DNA from: Cinnamomum chago
Lineage: Eukaryota; Streptophyta; Magnoliopsida; Laurales; Lauraceae
Length of the DNA: 64,000 nt
NCBI GenBank assembly: GCA_038049695.1
Contig: CP142453.1
Span: 21,802,001-21,866,000 of the forward strand
Reading direction: 5' to 3'
Shown: positions 1 through 11,763 of the stretch, in pieces
Layout: each line of letters opens with the position of its first letter
Position numbering within the stretch: the first letter of the stretch is position 1
The notes under the pieces: generated by a model
Databases searched by the model: none
What the model was told of the DNA's origin: nothing
Seen by the model: only the letters and a program-made list of their open reading frames with translations
Program-made: the position numbers and the translations under genes

Positions 1-852
1 TGTGATTCCGTTCATTTATCATTTATGTCTTTCCTTACGTATTTATTTCCTCTTGGCACTAGAGGTGAAAATCTGGGCCAGGCCGCCCAAGCCCAGCACG
101 GCCCGGCACGAAAAAACCATGCTTGGGCACGTTGACTTGGTCAACGGGCCGGCCCGGCAGTCCCGCTGGGCCGTGCTGGGCCAAGGCTGCCAGTGCCCCA
201 GGCAGTCCGGCCCGGCACGAGGCCCTCCCAGGCACGGCCCCAACGGCTCTTTTTTTTAAAAATCCCCCCCCCCCCCCCCACAACACAAAAAAAGGTCAAA
301 AGTGGTTTTTTACATTTTTAACCCCCCCCCCCCCCCCCCCCCCCCCCAAACAGCTATAAACGGTCACATGGGGGGGTATTAGTGTCTTTTGATCATTTTT
401 TACCATTATAACCCCCCAACTGCTATAAAACGGTCATATGAGGGGGTATTTTATGTCATTTTATCACTTAGAAATTCTATAAATAGCCCTCATTCCTCTA
501 CACTCATCTACTCTCTCATTTCTCTACACTCATCTACTCCCTCATTTCTCACACTCCCTCTAAAGTTCTAAGGCTCTAAGCTCTCTTAAGTCTCATTCTA
601 AAGTCTAAGCTCTCTATACAAAGTTTTCTAAGAAGTGAAAAGTGATGGTGACTTCTCTAAAGTGGAGGATTCAACTAAGAAGAACTTCTCCATTAGCTCT
701 CCCTCTCTCATAAAGGTATTTATTATATTTAATTTTGAGTTTTATTTAGTAGTAATATACATAGTAATATTATATATTAAGTCTCATCTTCTCCCCTTTC
801 TTATATAAATTATCACAAAAAACACATTATACATAATTATTTATTTAGAAAA

Positions 853-2948
853 ATGGCTGGACCATCACAACCTTTCAACCTTGACTTCTCTCTAAATGAG
901 GAAGATCCTGGATTTATTCATTTAGATCAAAGTCAGGGCATAGAAGTAGATAGTAATAATCCCCTAAATCCTGCATTTTCGGTTTCTACAAGTAAAAAGA
1001 AGAGAAAATCAAGATTAACTTCTCTTGTATGGACTTATTTTGTTAAAGTTACTGTCCCAAGTCCCATGGGAGGAACAGAGGAAAAGGCACAATGTAATTT
1101 TTGCAAAGATCTCCTCAGTGTCAAATCATCAAGCGGCACTGGCCACCTTAGTAGACACATGAAAAAGTGTATGTTCAAACACACTAATACCGCTAACGAT
1201 GGGGAAAGAGGTGGGAACCCTGGGATGGTTCAAACACAACTTTCTCAAACGGATTCATCTGGCGGTTTAGGAATTTTCAATTATGACCCTACTAATGCTA
1301 GATATCAACTTATTAAGTATATAATTTCTCGCCAATATCCATTTATACTTGCCGAAGACCGATGTTTTGAAAGATTTTTGAGGTCTGCCTTTGTTCCTTC
1401 ATGGCAGAAAATATCTAGAGTTACTGCTAGAAGTGATGCAATAAAAACTTTTTTGAAAGAAAAAGAGAATTTAAAAAATGTTTTTGAAAATTTACCTGGA
1501 AAAGTGGCTTTAACTTCAGATTTATGGACCTCTAAACAAAATGTGGGGTACATTGCAATCACATCACATTATATTGATAGTGATTGGGTGATGCAGAAAA
1601 GAATTATTGCATTTTCTATGATAGAATTTCCACACACTGGTGCTAGGATGGGGTCCACCATCCTTGAAAAACTTAGAGAATATAAAATTGAAAATAAAAT
1701 AATTTCTATAACTTTAGATAATGCAAGCACTAACAATGTCGCAGTAGATTTACTAAAACATTCGATTCAACTTGATTTAAATGGAGATCTATTTCACAAT
1801 AGATGTGCATGCCACGTCATAAATCTTATCGTACAAGTAGGGGTGAAATTAATTAGAGCTGATTTAGATGTTATTAAATGGATTGTAGGATACATTTTCT
1901 GTTCTCCCTCGCGAAAACAATGGTGGAGGGACATATGTGTAAATTTGAATCAAAGACCAAAGAAAATATCATATGATGTAAAGCATAGATGGAATTTTAC
2001 CTATAAAATGTTAAAAGAATCATGTGCCTATAAAATGGCACTAAATCAATATTGTCAACTTTATTTGGAGCATGAAAATATTTTTATAAGTGATGATAAA
2101 TGGACCCTTCTTGAGATAATAAGAGATTTTTTAGAAGTTTTTCATGATGCAACATTGTTTTTTTCCGGGGTATATTATCCCACATCAAATCAAGCTTTAA
2201 CCCATTTTTATGAAATAAGTCTTACTTTTAAAAAGTATAGAGATTTCCCAATTTTTCAACTCATGTGTGCACAAATGGAGGTAAAGTTTTCATCATATTG
2301 GAGAATAGCTCCTTTAACATTTTGTATAGCTGCTGCATTAGACCCTAGATTGAAATTACAAGGTGTAGAAACCCTTCTTGATGAAATAAACTCTAATATG
2401 AATACAACTAATATAAATGACATGACAACAATTAGAAACACTTTATTTGGATTATGCTACCCGATTAGGTAGATCCATAACACCCACGGTCCCAACAGGC
2501 CCTCCCAAGTACATAAAGGAAAAAAAAGGCTATTTGGAGTATTATGAAGAAATCTCATGGAAGTAACTCCTCTTCTTCCAGAGGATCTTACAACCTTAAT
2601 GAATTAACAATGTACTTGGGGAGTGATCCTGTTGAAATTTCAGATGAAGAAGAAGATGATTTTGATATTTTGGCATGGTGGAAATCATTCGAAACTAAGT
2701 TTCCCATGCTTTCCGCCATAGCCCGTGATATACTAACAATACCAGCGTCTACAGTTGCATCAGAGCAGGCATTTAGTGCAAGTGGGCGCCTTATTGACCC
2801 CAGGAGGACTATGCTTACAGAAGAAACCGTTGAGACCTGCATGTGTTTACGGGATTGGTATCAAGCACATGATAGGGAACAACACCTCGATAATGATGAG
2901 ATCGAGATAGAGATAGAAGATGAGCTAGCGGAGTTACATATATCATAG
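853..2948 (+). pseudogene. hAT transposase (RICESLEEPER-like), frameshifted
   Basis: The first open part (853-2472, 539 aa) carries a BED zinc finger at residues about 54-106 (Cys81, Cys84, His98, His102/Cys106), then the RNase H-like hAT transposase core (LTSDLWTSKQNVGY, then a segment with CHVINLIVQVG) and a hAT-like DUF4413-type region before the stop. The second open part (2544-2948, 134 aa) is the hAT C-terminal dimerisation domain, with MLSAIARDILTIPAST and ASEQAFSASGR. Between them, 2473-2543, recognisable coding continues in other frames, for example a GYLEYYEEISWK-type stretch ending in a stop. At least two frame changes therefore separate core and dimerisation domain. An intron across the gap is a weaker alternative. 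In an active element the protein would bind the subterminal repeats and catalyse excision and reinsertion. Confidence 0.9.
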
Positions 2949-2984
2949 TATAATTTTTTTTTAAATGTATATTAGGCTTTCAAC

Positions 2985-3115
2985 TTGTAATTTATTTTTT
3001 AGAATGTATCATAGGTTTTTAAAGTTGTAATTTATTTTTTAGAATGTATCATAGGTTTCTAAACTTGTAATTTATTTTTTAGAATGTATCATAGGTTTTT
3101 AAAGTTGTAATTCTT
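2985..3115 (+). repeat. 40-bp tandem repeat inside the hAT element
   Basis: Three full copies of a 40-bp AT-rich unit begin at 2985, 3025 and 3065, and a partial copy begins at 3105. Each starts TTGTAATTTATTTTTTAGAA. The array lies directly after the transposase stop, in the 3' untranslated part of the element. The function is unknown. Confidence 0.9.
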
Positions 3116-3566
3116 TTTTCATTTATCAGAAGGTTTGAATTTCATTATATATATTGATCCAAGTTCAAACTTGTAATCTTTTTTGAACTTTTGTAACTTA
3201 AATTTCAAGGAAATACAATTTATTTGATGTATTTTTTCAAAACATTATTAGTGTTATTCTACTTGTTATTTCTCTTAATTTCTTTATTTTAATGAAATTG
3301 GTCCAAGACCAAGAGTGAAGAGTCTAAGACTCTAAGACCTAAAGAACTTAAAAAAATTAAAAAAAAATAAAAAAAGGGGGAGGGGGATTGTGGGCCGCCC
3401 ACGGGCTGCACGGGCCAGGCCCTAGACACGACACGACCAGAGCCGTGCTGGGCTGACCCCAGAGGCCCTGGGCCAGGCACGGCACGGCCCGCATAATTAT
3501 CATGGGCCCCGGGCCGGGCCCAGCTTCAGTGCCGGCACGGCCCAGATTTTCACCTCTAGTTGGCAC

Positions 3567-4370
3567 ATGTTATACCTCTTACTCATATTTATTTACCAAT
3601 CAGATTATGTAATCTGATGATGATACATTTGGTGCTTAGGGAGTGGAGCCTTATTGTGTACGGGGCTAAGGCAGTCCCACAGGATTTGCCGGTAGAGGAA
3701 TCACCCTTAATGGGGCGTAGCAGCAGCGTGGTGTTGTTGAGTTGAGCTAGTACCTGAGAGCCTCACTTCACATCTCGGTTATATGGTCATATGAGCATAT
3801 GTGCATCTTGCACAGGTCATTATGGTAGTATTAGACCTTCATTAAAACTCTAATGCATTTTGTAATTGAACTTTAAATAAATGGCTTTCTGTTAATTGTA
3901 TCGGCTCTGATATTGTTACATGTTATATTGGAGACCATCTGCACAGATTGTATGAATCGTGGCTCATCACTCATAACCTCACAATGGACTTCAAACCACC
4001 CGAAATTGAGGTCACAAATGCATTTAGAGGAAAAGATTTTTGGCCCCGATTCTCACGCCCTAGATGCTGTTAGGATCCGATCGGATTTTTGACGCGTGAC
4101 ACTAAACTAAATAAATTGCCACATGTAACAACAATACTATACATAATCAAGCAGAAAAATGGAGGGGAAAAAACAGAAACTAATTGCAAGGCTGAGGATT
4201 CTAAGCATAACACAGTAAATAATACATGTATCTAAAATCATGCAAAAACAAAGCTAACCAATACCCCTTATGCAGAGAATCCAATCCAATAATTCAGTCG
4301 AAGAAACACGTCTAAAACTTCTCTTCAAAATTACAATTAATCATTTGGAAAAATATAAAGAACCCTCAAA
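3567..4370. other. non-coding stretch between hAT element and orphan exon
   Basis: I see no protein I recognise here on either strand. Without the hAT insertion the left flank (1-51) would run directly into this stretch. If the minus-strand exon at 4525-4599 is real, this is its intron 1. A conserved SAC exon 2 is not visible here. Confidence 0.5.
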
Positions 4371-4524
4371 AAACAACTACTGCACGAGAGAATTCAAAAC
4401 AAATCCAAAAAGAAACCACTGATTCAAGCCGAGCTAAAAGCTCCCCTGATGGATCCATAAATCCAAAATAACAACACCAGCAGAGTAAGCAGCAGCAGCA
4501 ACAACAACAAGAGAGAGATCTTAC

Positions 4525-4599
4525 CGATCGAGTCTCGTATAGCCTAAATTTCTGCAAGTAGAAGCTCCTGTGATCAAGCTGGTTCCCTGCTGCGTCCAT
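4525..4599 (-). CDS. First coding exon of a likely SAC-domain phosphoinositide phosphatase (partial gene)
   Basis: An ATG at 4599 opens 25 codons ending LQKFRLYETRS at 4525, followed at once by a strong donor site GTAAG (4524-4520). LQKFRLYETRS is, as I recall the family, the conserved start of plant SAC phosphatases of the SAC1-5 group, which remove phosphate from phosphoinositides on endomembranes and vacuoles. The exon ends on a codon boundary. The next exons, which should begin with a K/N-FY-IG type motif, are not found down to position 1, so they would lie off the left edge beyond a first intron of at least 4.5 kb that includes the hAT transposon. The identification rests on one short motif plus a good splice site. 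An orphaned exon left by rearrangement cannot be excluded. Confidence 0.65.
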
Positions 4600-5300
4600 G
4601 ATTCGGATCCTCGAACCTTTAGGCTCCTTGTATTTAAGATGGACACGCGAAAACGAGCGAGATCACCGAAACTCCAAGCTCCAAAACCCTAAAACAGAGC
4701 TCGGTTGCTTGAGATATAGCATTTTAATCTCCCAATATCAAATCCATAACTTCATCCAGTTCCCTCCCATTCACGTGACCAAGTCTTCTACGCCAGACAA
4801 ACAAAAAACCAAAAAAAATCAAAATCAAGATCAAAATCAAAGATAAAGAAGAGTCTGTGATCTATGAGAAAAGGCGCCTTCGAAAACACTAGATCTGAAA
4901 GCTAAAAAAATAACACATACACGCTCAAAGAGGAGAAGAAAAGGACTTCAAAGGGTGAGAGAGAAAAGGAAGACCACAAACTGAAATGGGGAAGAAAGAG
5001 AGAGTCCCCAGATCCACACAAATACCAAAGTGGGAAAATGAATTTCTCCTTGCTAGACTTTTATTGATAGGAAGACGACGAGAGAGGGACGAGAGGGGGA
5101 AAAATTAAAAAGGAAAGTCGAGAAAACACGGGTCGGTTCGTGGTTTTTTGTTTTTTTTTTTTTTTTTCACAGCGAAACAGATATGGAAGGGGAGACGCAG
5201 CGGAGGATTTGGCGATTGCGTGATGAAAATTTAATAAAAACGTAATAAAGAGTGACAACCAAAATGTCGTAGTAGTAGCTGCATTATTAGACAGATCAAA
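4600..5300 (-). promoter_or_regulatory. Probable 5' UTR and promoter of the SAC-like gene
   Basis: Upstream of the minus-strand ATG at 4599 there is no other coding signal. The stretch is rich in purine runs on the plus strand, so pyrimidine-rich (CT-rich) on the transcribed strand, which is typical of plant 5' leaders. A T-run at about 5149-5167 lies near its far end. I cannot place a transcription start or a TATA box with confidence. Confidence 0.4.
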
Positions 5301-5599
5301 TCAAATTTTTAAAAAAACGTGTAAAATAAGAAACAGCGACCCTAGGGTTTGGACTCGGGTCGTGCCCCTTTCGGAGTTCCACGGCCTTGGCCCGGCCTGC
5401 TTGTTTGACATAAGCATTGAATAGGGTAAAGGAGGATTGAAATAAGAGCGCTGCTATACGGCCCGATTGGACTGGGATCCAACGGTCCTCTTGGGGGGCC
5501 GGGCCAGAAATCGGTCCCCCCAGTCGGACTGTTTACACTTTTTCTTAAAATAAAATACAACGGTTGGATTTTATTTTAATTAAAAATATATATAAAAAT

Positions 5600-6545
5600 T
5601 AGAATTTATTGTACAAGCTTGTTTGGTTGTCAAAAAGTTATCTTTATGTGTCCTTTGCGATCTCTCCAAACATGTATTTTTGAGCGAAATGAAAATGCAA
5701 CTTTCATGTTCTATTTCAACATCTTTATTTCATGACTAACTAACAAGCAATAAAACGTTTGGCAACTAAATCCTCAGGAGCTCCTCACTAATTTTCCTCA
5801 AGAGTTTGAAAAATATACATTTGATCATTAAAAGTTCGGGCCAGTTTGGCAATTTTCTATTAAAGTAAAAGTGACGTAAATAATCAAATCAATAGAAAAT
5901 AAAATATAAGGAGTTATGACAATATTTTTTCTTCAGTGTATTGGTAGGGAATCTTTTGATGCACAAACACGGTTGTGAGAACGATTTTTAGTGTCTGGTT
6001 CATTGTAGATCTCGAGAAATCAAAGAAAAACTTTTGACCATTGATATATCGTCCACTACTTGACTAGGTTTTGGACTTGTATTCACATTGTCTGCCCTTT
6101 TCATTTTTTTTCTAATTATGGGGCCCTAAACTATAATCTAAACCATACAAGTTCTTAATATTACTACGAACAACTACCATATCAAATATAAACCGTTGAT
6201 CATTCATTGATCTTGAGATATATGTAAAAAAGAAAAGAAAATATGAAGTTAATTTATGAACTCTGTGGGCCCCTATACCAAGATCCGAACAATTGATCAT
6301 GTTTAGGAATACTACAAATAGCTATGTGGTCAAATATCAGCCACTAATTCACTGTGTATATCAAAAAAATTATAAAACAAACATCAACCGTCGATTTAAT
6401 GGAATATGTTTCAATCAATTTTAAAGTATTACCAAATAACCGTAATCTTACGACATCTATTTCAAACCTCTCAATTTGAAACAGATCTATATCATACAGA
6501 TCTGTTTTATAAAAAATAAGATTTGCCAAAAAAGCCCTGGCTGAA
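5600..6545 (-). mobile_element. Degenerate inverted-ended repeat, same family as 33357-34395
   Basis: Read on the minus strand, the sequence from about 6535 down (GGCAAATCTTATTTTTTATA, then AGATCTGTATGATATAGATC) matches closely the start of the element at 33371 over about 75 bases. The far end near 5606-5640 carries a GCTTGTTTGGTTGTCAAAAA motif like the element termini. No open reading frame is visible. I read it as an old non-autonomous DNA element. The exact left boundary and target duplication were not resolved. Confidence 0.5.
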
Positions 6546-6873
6546 TTTAAATTTGATAGGTATGTAAATATTAAATATTGTTATAATAGGTTTTGGAGCA
6601 TATTAGATTTGAAAATAGATGATCTTCTGTTTCATAGTTTAATGGCAACAAAATGCAATCTGGGGAAGAGAGAGAGAGAGAGAGGATCAGCAATACCAAT
6701 GGCCTCTTGGCGTAATGTGACCCTTAAGCATGCAGATGAAAAATCTCATTTTGAAAGGCCTTTTTAGTGACCAAAGATGTTTCCAAGAATGATGGCGAGG
6801 ACGATCATTACCCAAGCCATCATTTATTCAAGCGGTCCCATGGAATGAGGAAAACTTTTTAAAATTTCAATCA

Positions 6874-7374
6874 CAGGGGTGCTCATGTGCTGCGCCGGGC
6901 AAAGCCCAATCCGAGCGTAGCTCGCTTTGGGCCAGGCTTGAGCTTTGGAATTTGGTGCACAAACCAGGCTTGGACCTAAAATTTAGGCGCGTTTTCATAT
7001 ATGTGCTAGGCTTGGTTTCAAAGGAAGAGAGCCCGGAGCACGACTCAATCCAAACGAGAGATAGAATTTAAGGAAAAAAACAAACGAGAGATAGAATTTA
7101 AGTAAAAAAACAACTATTTTGTTAAGAACGGGATCCCAAACACATGCCCTTTCACAAATACACACGCAACCTCACCACCTGAATTACAGTTCGATGCCAC
7201 TTGAATGACCATTTTTAATCCCACGTCCACTCGTCCTTGTACTTTAACATTTTACAGCTAGGTTGGGCTCAGGCCATGCACTTAATAAGGCCCGAGTCCA
7301 AGCCAAAGGTATAAAAATAGGCCCAGTCTTATATATTGATTAGCGTGGCCCAACTCGGGTCATGAACATCCCTA
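6874..7374. mobile_element. hAT-like MITE, about 500 bp
   Basis: The left end begins CAGGGGTGCTCATGTGC and the right end, reverse-complemented, begins TAGGGATGTTCATGACC. The shared core AGGGRTGYTCATG is a hAT-type terminus. The flanking 8-mers (6866-6873 and 7375-7382) match at only 5 of 8 positions, so the copy is old. GGCC/GGGCC-rich subterminal sequence is present at both ends. Inside, a 31-bp unit (CAAACGAGAGATAGAATTTA...) is tandemly duplicated at about 7051-7112. No coding capacity. Confidence 0.6.
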
Positions 7375-7689
7375 CTCAATTCCCACATAGATATTTACAT
7401 GATCGCACACAGACGTACTTTCACCCCATTTTTTAAGTTTCCACTTCCCTTCCAGGAAATTATTTGGTGGATCAGCTGTGATATCCACCCGCACGACATA
7501 TATTTTTTTTAATGAACATTCATCCAAGTTTCACTTCAATTAGAGTGAAATCTACGTTATAATGATTTTATGAAAAAATTGCAGTCAAACTTTTGCATGG
7601 GATCATAAACGAATGAGCTAACTTTGTGGGGAAAAAAAAAGAAAAAAACAACTTATGTATGGTCCCCCTACTTCAACAAAAATGGAACA

Positions 7690-8344
7690 TGTAAGTGCTT
7701 AAAATTTACGGACTTGGTTAGGAGAGGGTTATACTCTTGATTTGATGAATTTGGGAAAGGATTGGCCTCCGGGAATCTGAAAGAAAAAACAAAGGTCAGA
7801 GCCCCTGGCTGTAAGCAGCCGAAGGCACTCCGATGCCTGAGTTAGTTTGATAACTGAGGGAAAATAGGGAATGAAGAGTATAGAGGGCAGATTTGTTGCA
7901 TACCTCTTGTAGTTTTTCTTCGTGCATTATATAGACGTGAGAGTCATCATCGGACTGGGCCCCTTAGGGGGAGAGGAAAGCCTCATCGACTTGTACTTTA
8001 TCTCCTAAGTGGGGGTAGGTAAAAAGGGAACGTCCGATTGGGTCATTCCCCTATATCTGCGGATGTGACCTCGAGATAAGGCTTGCCACTTATCTAGGTC
8101 CGGCGCCCACTCTTCTGTCAGTTCGCCGTTTACTGTCATGGCAGTGCATTTATGATCGCATTTATGATTGAATGACAGGAGGGCCGAGATCAAACTAAGG
8201 CCGAGACCGAGGTGAGCACCTACAGATGTGGTCACCGAGATAGGCTTTGTGCTTTCCCGACCTGGGTAACACCGAGGCCAGGGATTATCCCGTCATTGGG
8301 GAACGGCCCCACACAAATCTGTAATTAGGAAGTGATCCCACACA
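7690..8344 (-). repeat. 3' LTR of the gypsy element
   Basis: This is the left copy of the LTR. On the minus strand it begins TGTGTGGGATCACTTCC and ends CTTACA, so it has TG...CA ends. It is preceded on that strand by the polypurine tract GAGAGCTAGGGGCAAT. Confidence 0.9.
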
Positions 8345-8691
8345 ATTGCCCCTAGCTCTCGACCTCTTAGAATTCTCTCTGAGGTTGGGAGCTAAGATTG
8401 AAAGGATGTGTTGGCCCCTTTTTTGACGCCCCTTGTTGACGTGTGATCCTCATTATGATGTCGTTTCGTTTGCCCTAGGCAATAAATGTGATGTCATAAT
8501 TATTTCACCAAGGTGGGCACGCGGATGTCGCTTCGTATGCCTGAGGTGATAAATAATGTACCAGAGTTATGGTGGGAGATGAACTGGTGGTGCCACGTGT
8601 CACCTTTCGTCTGGTTGTTCATTGGGATCGAAGCAACGCGTGGAGAGTCCGAGGCGTCGCCTTGCACGCGTGACATTCAAGAGGTGCGTCC

Positions 8692-8704
8692 CTCTATAAA
8701 ATAG
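8692..8704 (+). promoter_or_regulatory. TATA box for the antisense extra gene in the gypsy element
   Basis: CTCTATAAAATAG, plus strand, stands about 350 bp inside the 3' LTR and is followed by a CT-rich leader (about 8709-8760). It fits a plant core promoter firing opposite to the retroelement's own transcript. The role is inferred from position only. Confidence 0.55.
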
Positions 8705-8949
8705 GGATGCTCTCTCTCTTTTCTTCTATTACCTTTGCTCTTGCTTGGAAGAAGACTCTGCTGAAGAAGTCGCTCTGCTGAGATCAGAACCTCAACAAAC
8801 CCAGAGACTTTCATTCTCGAAACCCTTTACATTCCCTCTGTGAGTTCTCTTCTTCCTTATCCTCCTCTCACCTCTTCTGCCTTCTGTTTAGAGGGTTTCC
8901 GTCCCCTAGGGTTTCTAGGTCTTGTCCCTTCTTCCTTGCTCTCTGCTCC

Positions 8950-11249
8950 TTTCTAGCTTTTTAGGAAATAGGGATTTACAGTCACTGGTTAGAGAACCCC
9001 CAAGCTCTGGAGGGGCTCAGGAAGGTGTATGGGATACCAGACGACATTCTAGTGAAGCCTGACGACCTCCAGGGCCTTTTTGACGGCCTCACCTGATTCA
9101 AAAAATGGATGCCCTTTCCTCTGGTCTCCGTAATCGAAGGCGGGGTTAGGTTCCCTGTTCACCCCCTTCTCCGATCCTGCCTCAGCTCGTGGCGGCTTTA
9201 CCCCTTCCAATTGATGCCAAACGGGTACAAAATAATTATGGGCGTAGCGGAGTTGAACCGAATCCTCGACATTAACCTTGGCGTGCATGATATAGAAGAT
9301 GTATATGACATCTGTAAGTCCGTGGGGGCGAGGATTCTTATTACCTTCGGGTGAAGGCAAGACTCCGGCCCTTGATTAACGCCCTGGAGGACTCGAGCAA
9401 GTATACCGGGGAGGACCACCTGCTAGTCTCGGGGAACTGGGAGTTCGGGGCAAACGAGACCGAGGTGGAGAGGAGAATCCAGGTTCCACGGAGACCTGGG
9501 ACCCCTCCGAGTAAATACTCGCTTTCCCCGGGCTATTTGAGTTGCTTTATTGCGGATTCGCCAAGCTGACGTCTCCTTTCTGTCTTTTATGCAGGTGTTC
9601 AGCGAAGGAGGAAGGACGCCGGCCTCGATCGCTGGAAGAGGAACGACGCTTGGCTCGAGAAAATATACCAGTACCACGGCCACAACGATCGGGCCACCTT
9701 CTCGCTGCTTCAGTACAAATCGCGGTACCAGTCCTATACTAAGAAGACTGTCGAGATCCCTTCTGAACCGGTAGGGCAGATCGTGCTCGCCCTTGTAGAG
9801 ACCGGCGGTCAAGTCCCGGAGCCATCTAGTCCGACCCAGGTCAGTGAAGACAACCCCCCCTCCCAAGATCCAGAAAAAGAAGAAATGGACGGGCAACGTC
9901 CTCCTTTGAAGGACCTGGGAGCCTTGGTCCTTAAAGGCCGAGCTCCTCCTGCTCCAAGGCGTGCCCCAGTGGGTCTGGTGCCGCCCAGGGGTCCTCATCC
10001 AGCGCCCCCTCCAGTCCTTCGGGCACAGCAGGGGCCTCTTCCTCCGCCAAAGACAAAGGCGCACGAGGCCCTCGGCAAGAGAAGAGAGGGAGGTCGGAGG
10101 AGCCGCCCAAGGAAACTCGGCCACGGGTCGCCGAGGCCGAAAAGGAGGGTGAGAGGCCCCCTCCTGAGAAGAGGCTTCGCGTGGGGGGCGAGAAGGAGCA
10201 GACTTCTGGTGCGGTTCCGTAACTCCGGCTTGTCAAACCGCCCCCCCTTCAGGCCCGACCTCAAGGTCAACCCCGGCCAGCCCCTGAACGTGGAGGACTG
10301 AATGGGGGCAGCTGCTGGGACGATCTCGGCAGTTGCCAGGGCTTGCGCTCTCCCTAGGGACATGGAGAAACATAATAAGGCCGGGTAGCTGAGCCTGATC
10401 TACTCAACGATAAAGGCGTCGATTGAGGTAATTCTCAGTTCTCTCGATCTTTTTAAGCATTATGCCTTAGTTGCTTGTTCTGACCCCCCCCCCCCCCCGC
10501 TTTTTTCTTTACAGAACGTGCGAAGGCTTCAAATAATTCCAGAGAGGACGAAGAAGACAGCTTCACGGGTCATTGAGATGGACGCCGAAAAAGGGAGGAT
10601 GGGATAGGCCCTGGAAGCCAGTGCGGGAGAGCTAAAGAAGGCGGAAGAGAAGATCATCGAGCTCGCAACGGAGCAACAAACGACGAAGGCCGAGATCATC
10701 AAGTTGCGGGCTGAAAATAAGCACTTCAAAGGCGCAGCCGAGGCTAAGGCAAAGAGGGTGCACGAATTAGAGACCGTGCTCGCAAAGAAAGAGACTAACC
10801 TGGCAGGGAAAGAAGCCGAGCTCAAATCCTCTAAGAAGGAGCGGGCCGAGGCCAAATGCACTCTGCGAGCCCATGCCGCTAATGCTTATAAAGAAGGAGT
10901 GGGTTGAGCGTCGGCAGAGTATGCGGCTTAGATTAAGGACTTGAGCCCCGTTTTGTACAAAATGGGGTGCAGGGAAGCGCTTAGGGAGTATGGGGTTCCT
11001 GAGGACGACCTCATATTCGCGAACCTCCCCCAGTTCCAATCTGTCATTCCTAGTCCAGAATCAGAGCCCGACTCCAACCCTTTGGAAGCACCTCCTGAAG
11101 CCTCGGGCCTTATTCCTCCGCCCCCGACTCCTGCCGAAGGCGACCAGGCTCAACCTTCATCCGTAGCTCCACCGCTCAAGACCCCAAGCGCTCCTGGCCC
11201 TGCTCCATCCGTCCCTCCAGTCGATAAAGCCGCGGCGCCTGAGAAATAA
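8950..11249 (+). pseudogene. Antisense additional ORF (aORF) of the Tat-like element, degenerate
   Basis: Plus-strand coding remnants run opposite to gag-pol. An opening LRKVYGIPDDILVKPDD segment (about 9018-9062) is followed by RFPVHPLLRSCLSSW (about 9150-9195), YPFQLMPNGYKIIMGVAEL and, further on, VSGNWEF (about 9426-9446). This resembles the 'putative gypsy type transposon' family (PF04195-like) found as extra ORFs in plant Tat elements. A coiled-coil segment rich in Glu, Lys and Ala follows (about 10530-10900), then a Pro/Ser-rich tail ending at 11249. Intron-like boundaries are visible: a TTTTATGCAG acceptor near 9594, and a donor near 10425 (GTAATT) with acceptor CTTTACAG near 10514. 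Stops at several points (for example near 9092 and 9354) show decay. The function of such aORFs is unknown. Confidence 0.65.
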
Positions 11250-11763
11250 TGTAGAAAAATAATGTATCTGTCGATAATGTATTTTTCCCTTTCTTCTAAG
11301 TGTACAGAACTATGTAATTGTTTTCCTCCATTAATGAAAAAAAAATTCTTTTACTTCCTCAGTTGTCTTTCTATCTTTTCTGGCAATAGCATGTGCATGT
11401 TTAATCTTTTAATCCTGAACGAAATTGAGGCCCCCTGTTCCTGTGAACGAAATTAAGGCCCCTTGTCCCCGACCCGTTCTCCAAATCTTTTAAGTGGCTG
11501 AGATAGGTGAATGTCTGGCTATAAGACCGGGACTTAACAACACACTTCCGAGGGAACCACTTCACTAAAAGGCCTTGTAGTCAGCTCGGACTTATACCCC
11601 GGGGTGCGACCTTACTGCTGGAGGCAAGTTTGCTCAATCGAACTGGGGCTGTATTGCCGATTTTGATAACTTAGGGAGTTCGGCTAAGCCTAAAGGTAGA
11701 CCGAGTTCCCGACTTACGAACGAAATAAAACAGCTGATTCTGTTCTTGACCCAAGTGGGGCTA

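Larger units (their letters stand above)
60..3558 (+). mobile_element. hAT-superfamily DNA transposon with intact ends
   Basis: A 3.5-kb element bounded by 20-bp perfect terminal inverted repeats: TAGAGGTGAAAATCTGGGCC at 60-79 and its reverse complement at 3539-3558. The flanking 8-mers are CTTGGCAC (52-59) and GTTGGCAC (3559-3566), which match at 7 of 8 positions, the 8-bp target duplication expected for hAT elements. Both subterminal zones (about 80-240 and 3390-3540) are dense in GGCCCGG/GGCACGG motifs, as is common in hAT subterminal binding regions. Two long poly-C runs (about 267-279 and 321-347) lie near the left end. The transposase between the ends is frameshifted, so this copy is probably non-autonomous. 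The clean ends and near-perfect target duplication suggest a fairly recent insertion. It lies on the downstream side of a minus-strand first exon at 4525-4599 and may therefore sit in an intron of that gene. Confidence 0.93.

Noticed and set aside
3357-3566. Frames at the right end of the hAT element
   Set aside because: These are GGCC-rich subterminal repeats, which read as Pro/Gly/Ala strings in any frame.
9423-10363. Long minus-strand frames in the gypsy 3' region
   Set aside because: They are shadows of the GC-rich antisense gene on the plus strand and show no gag-pol motifs.
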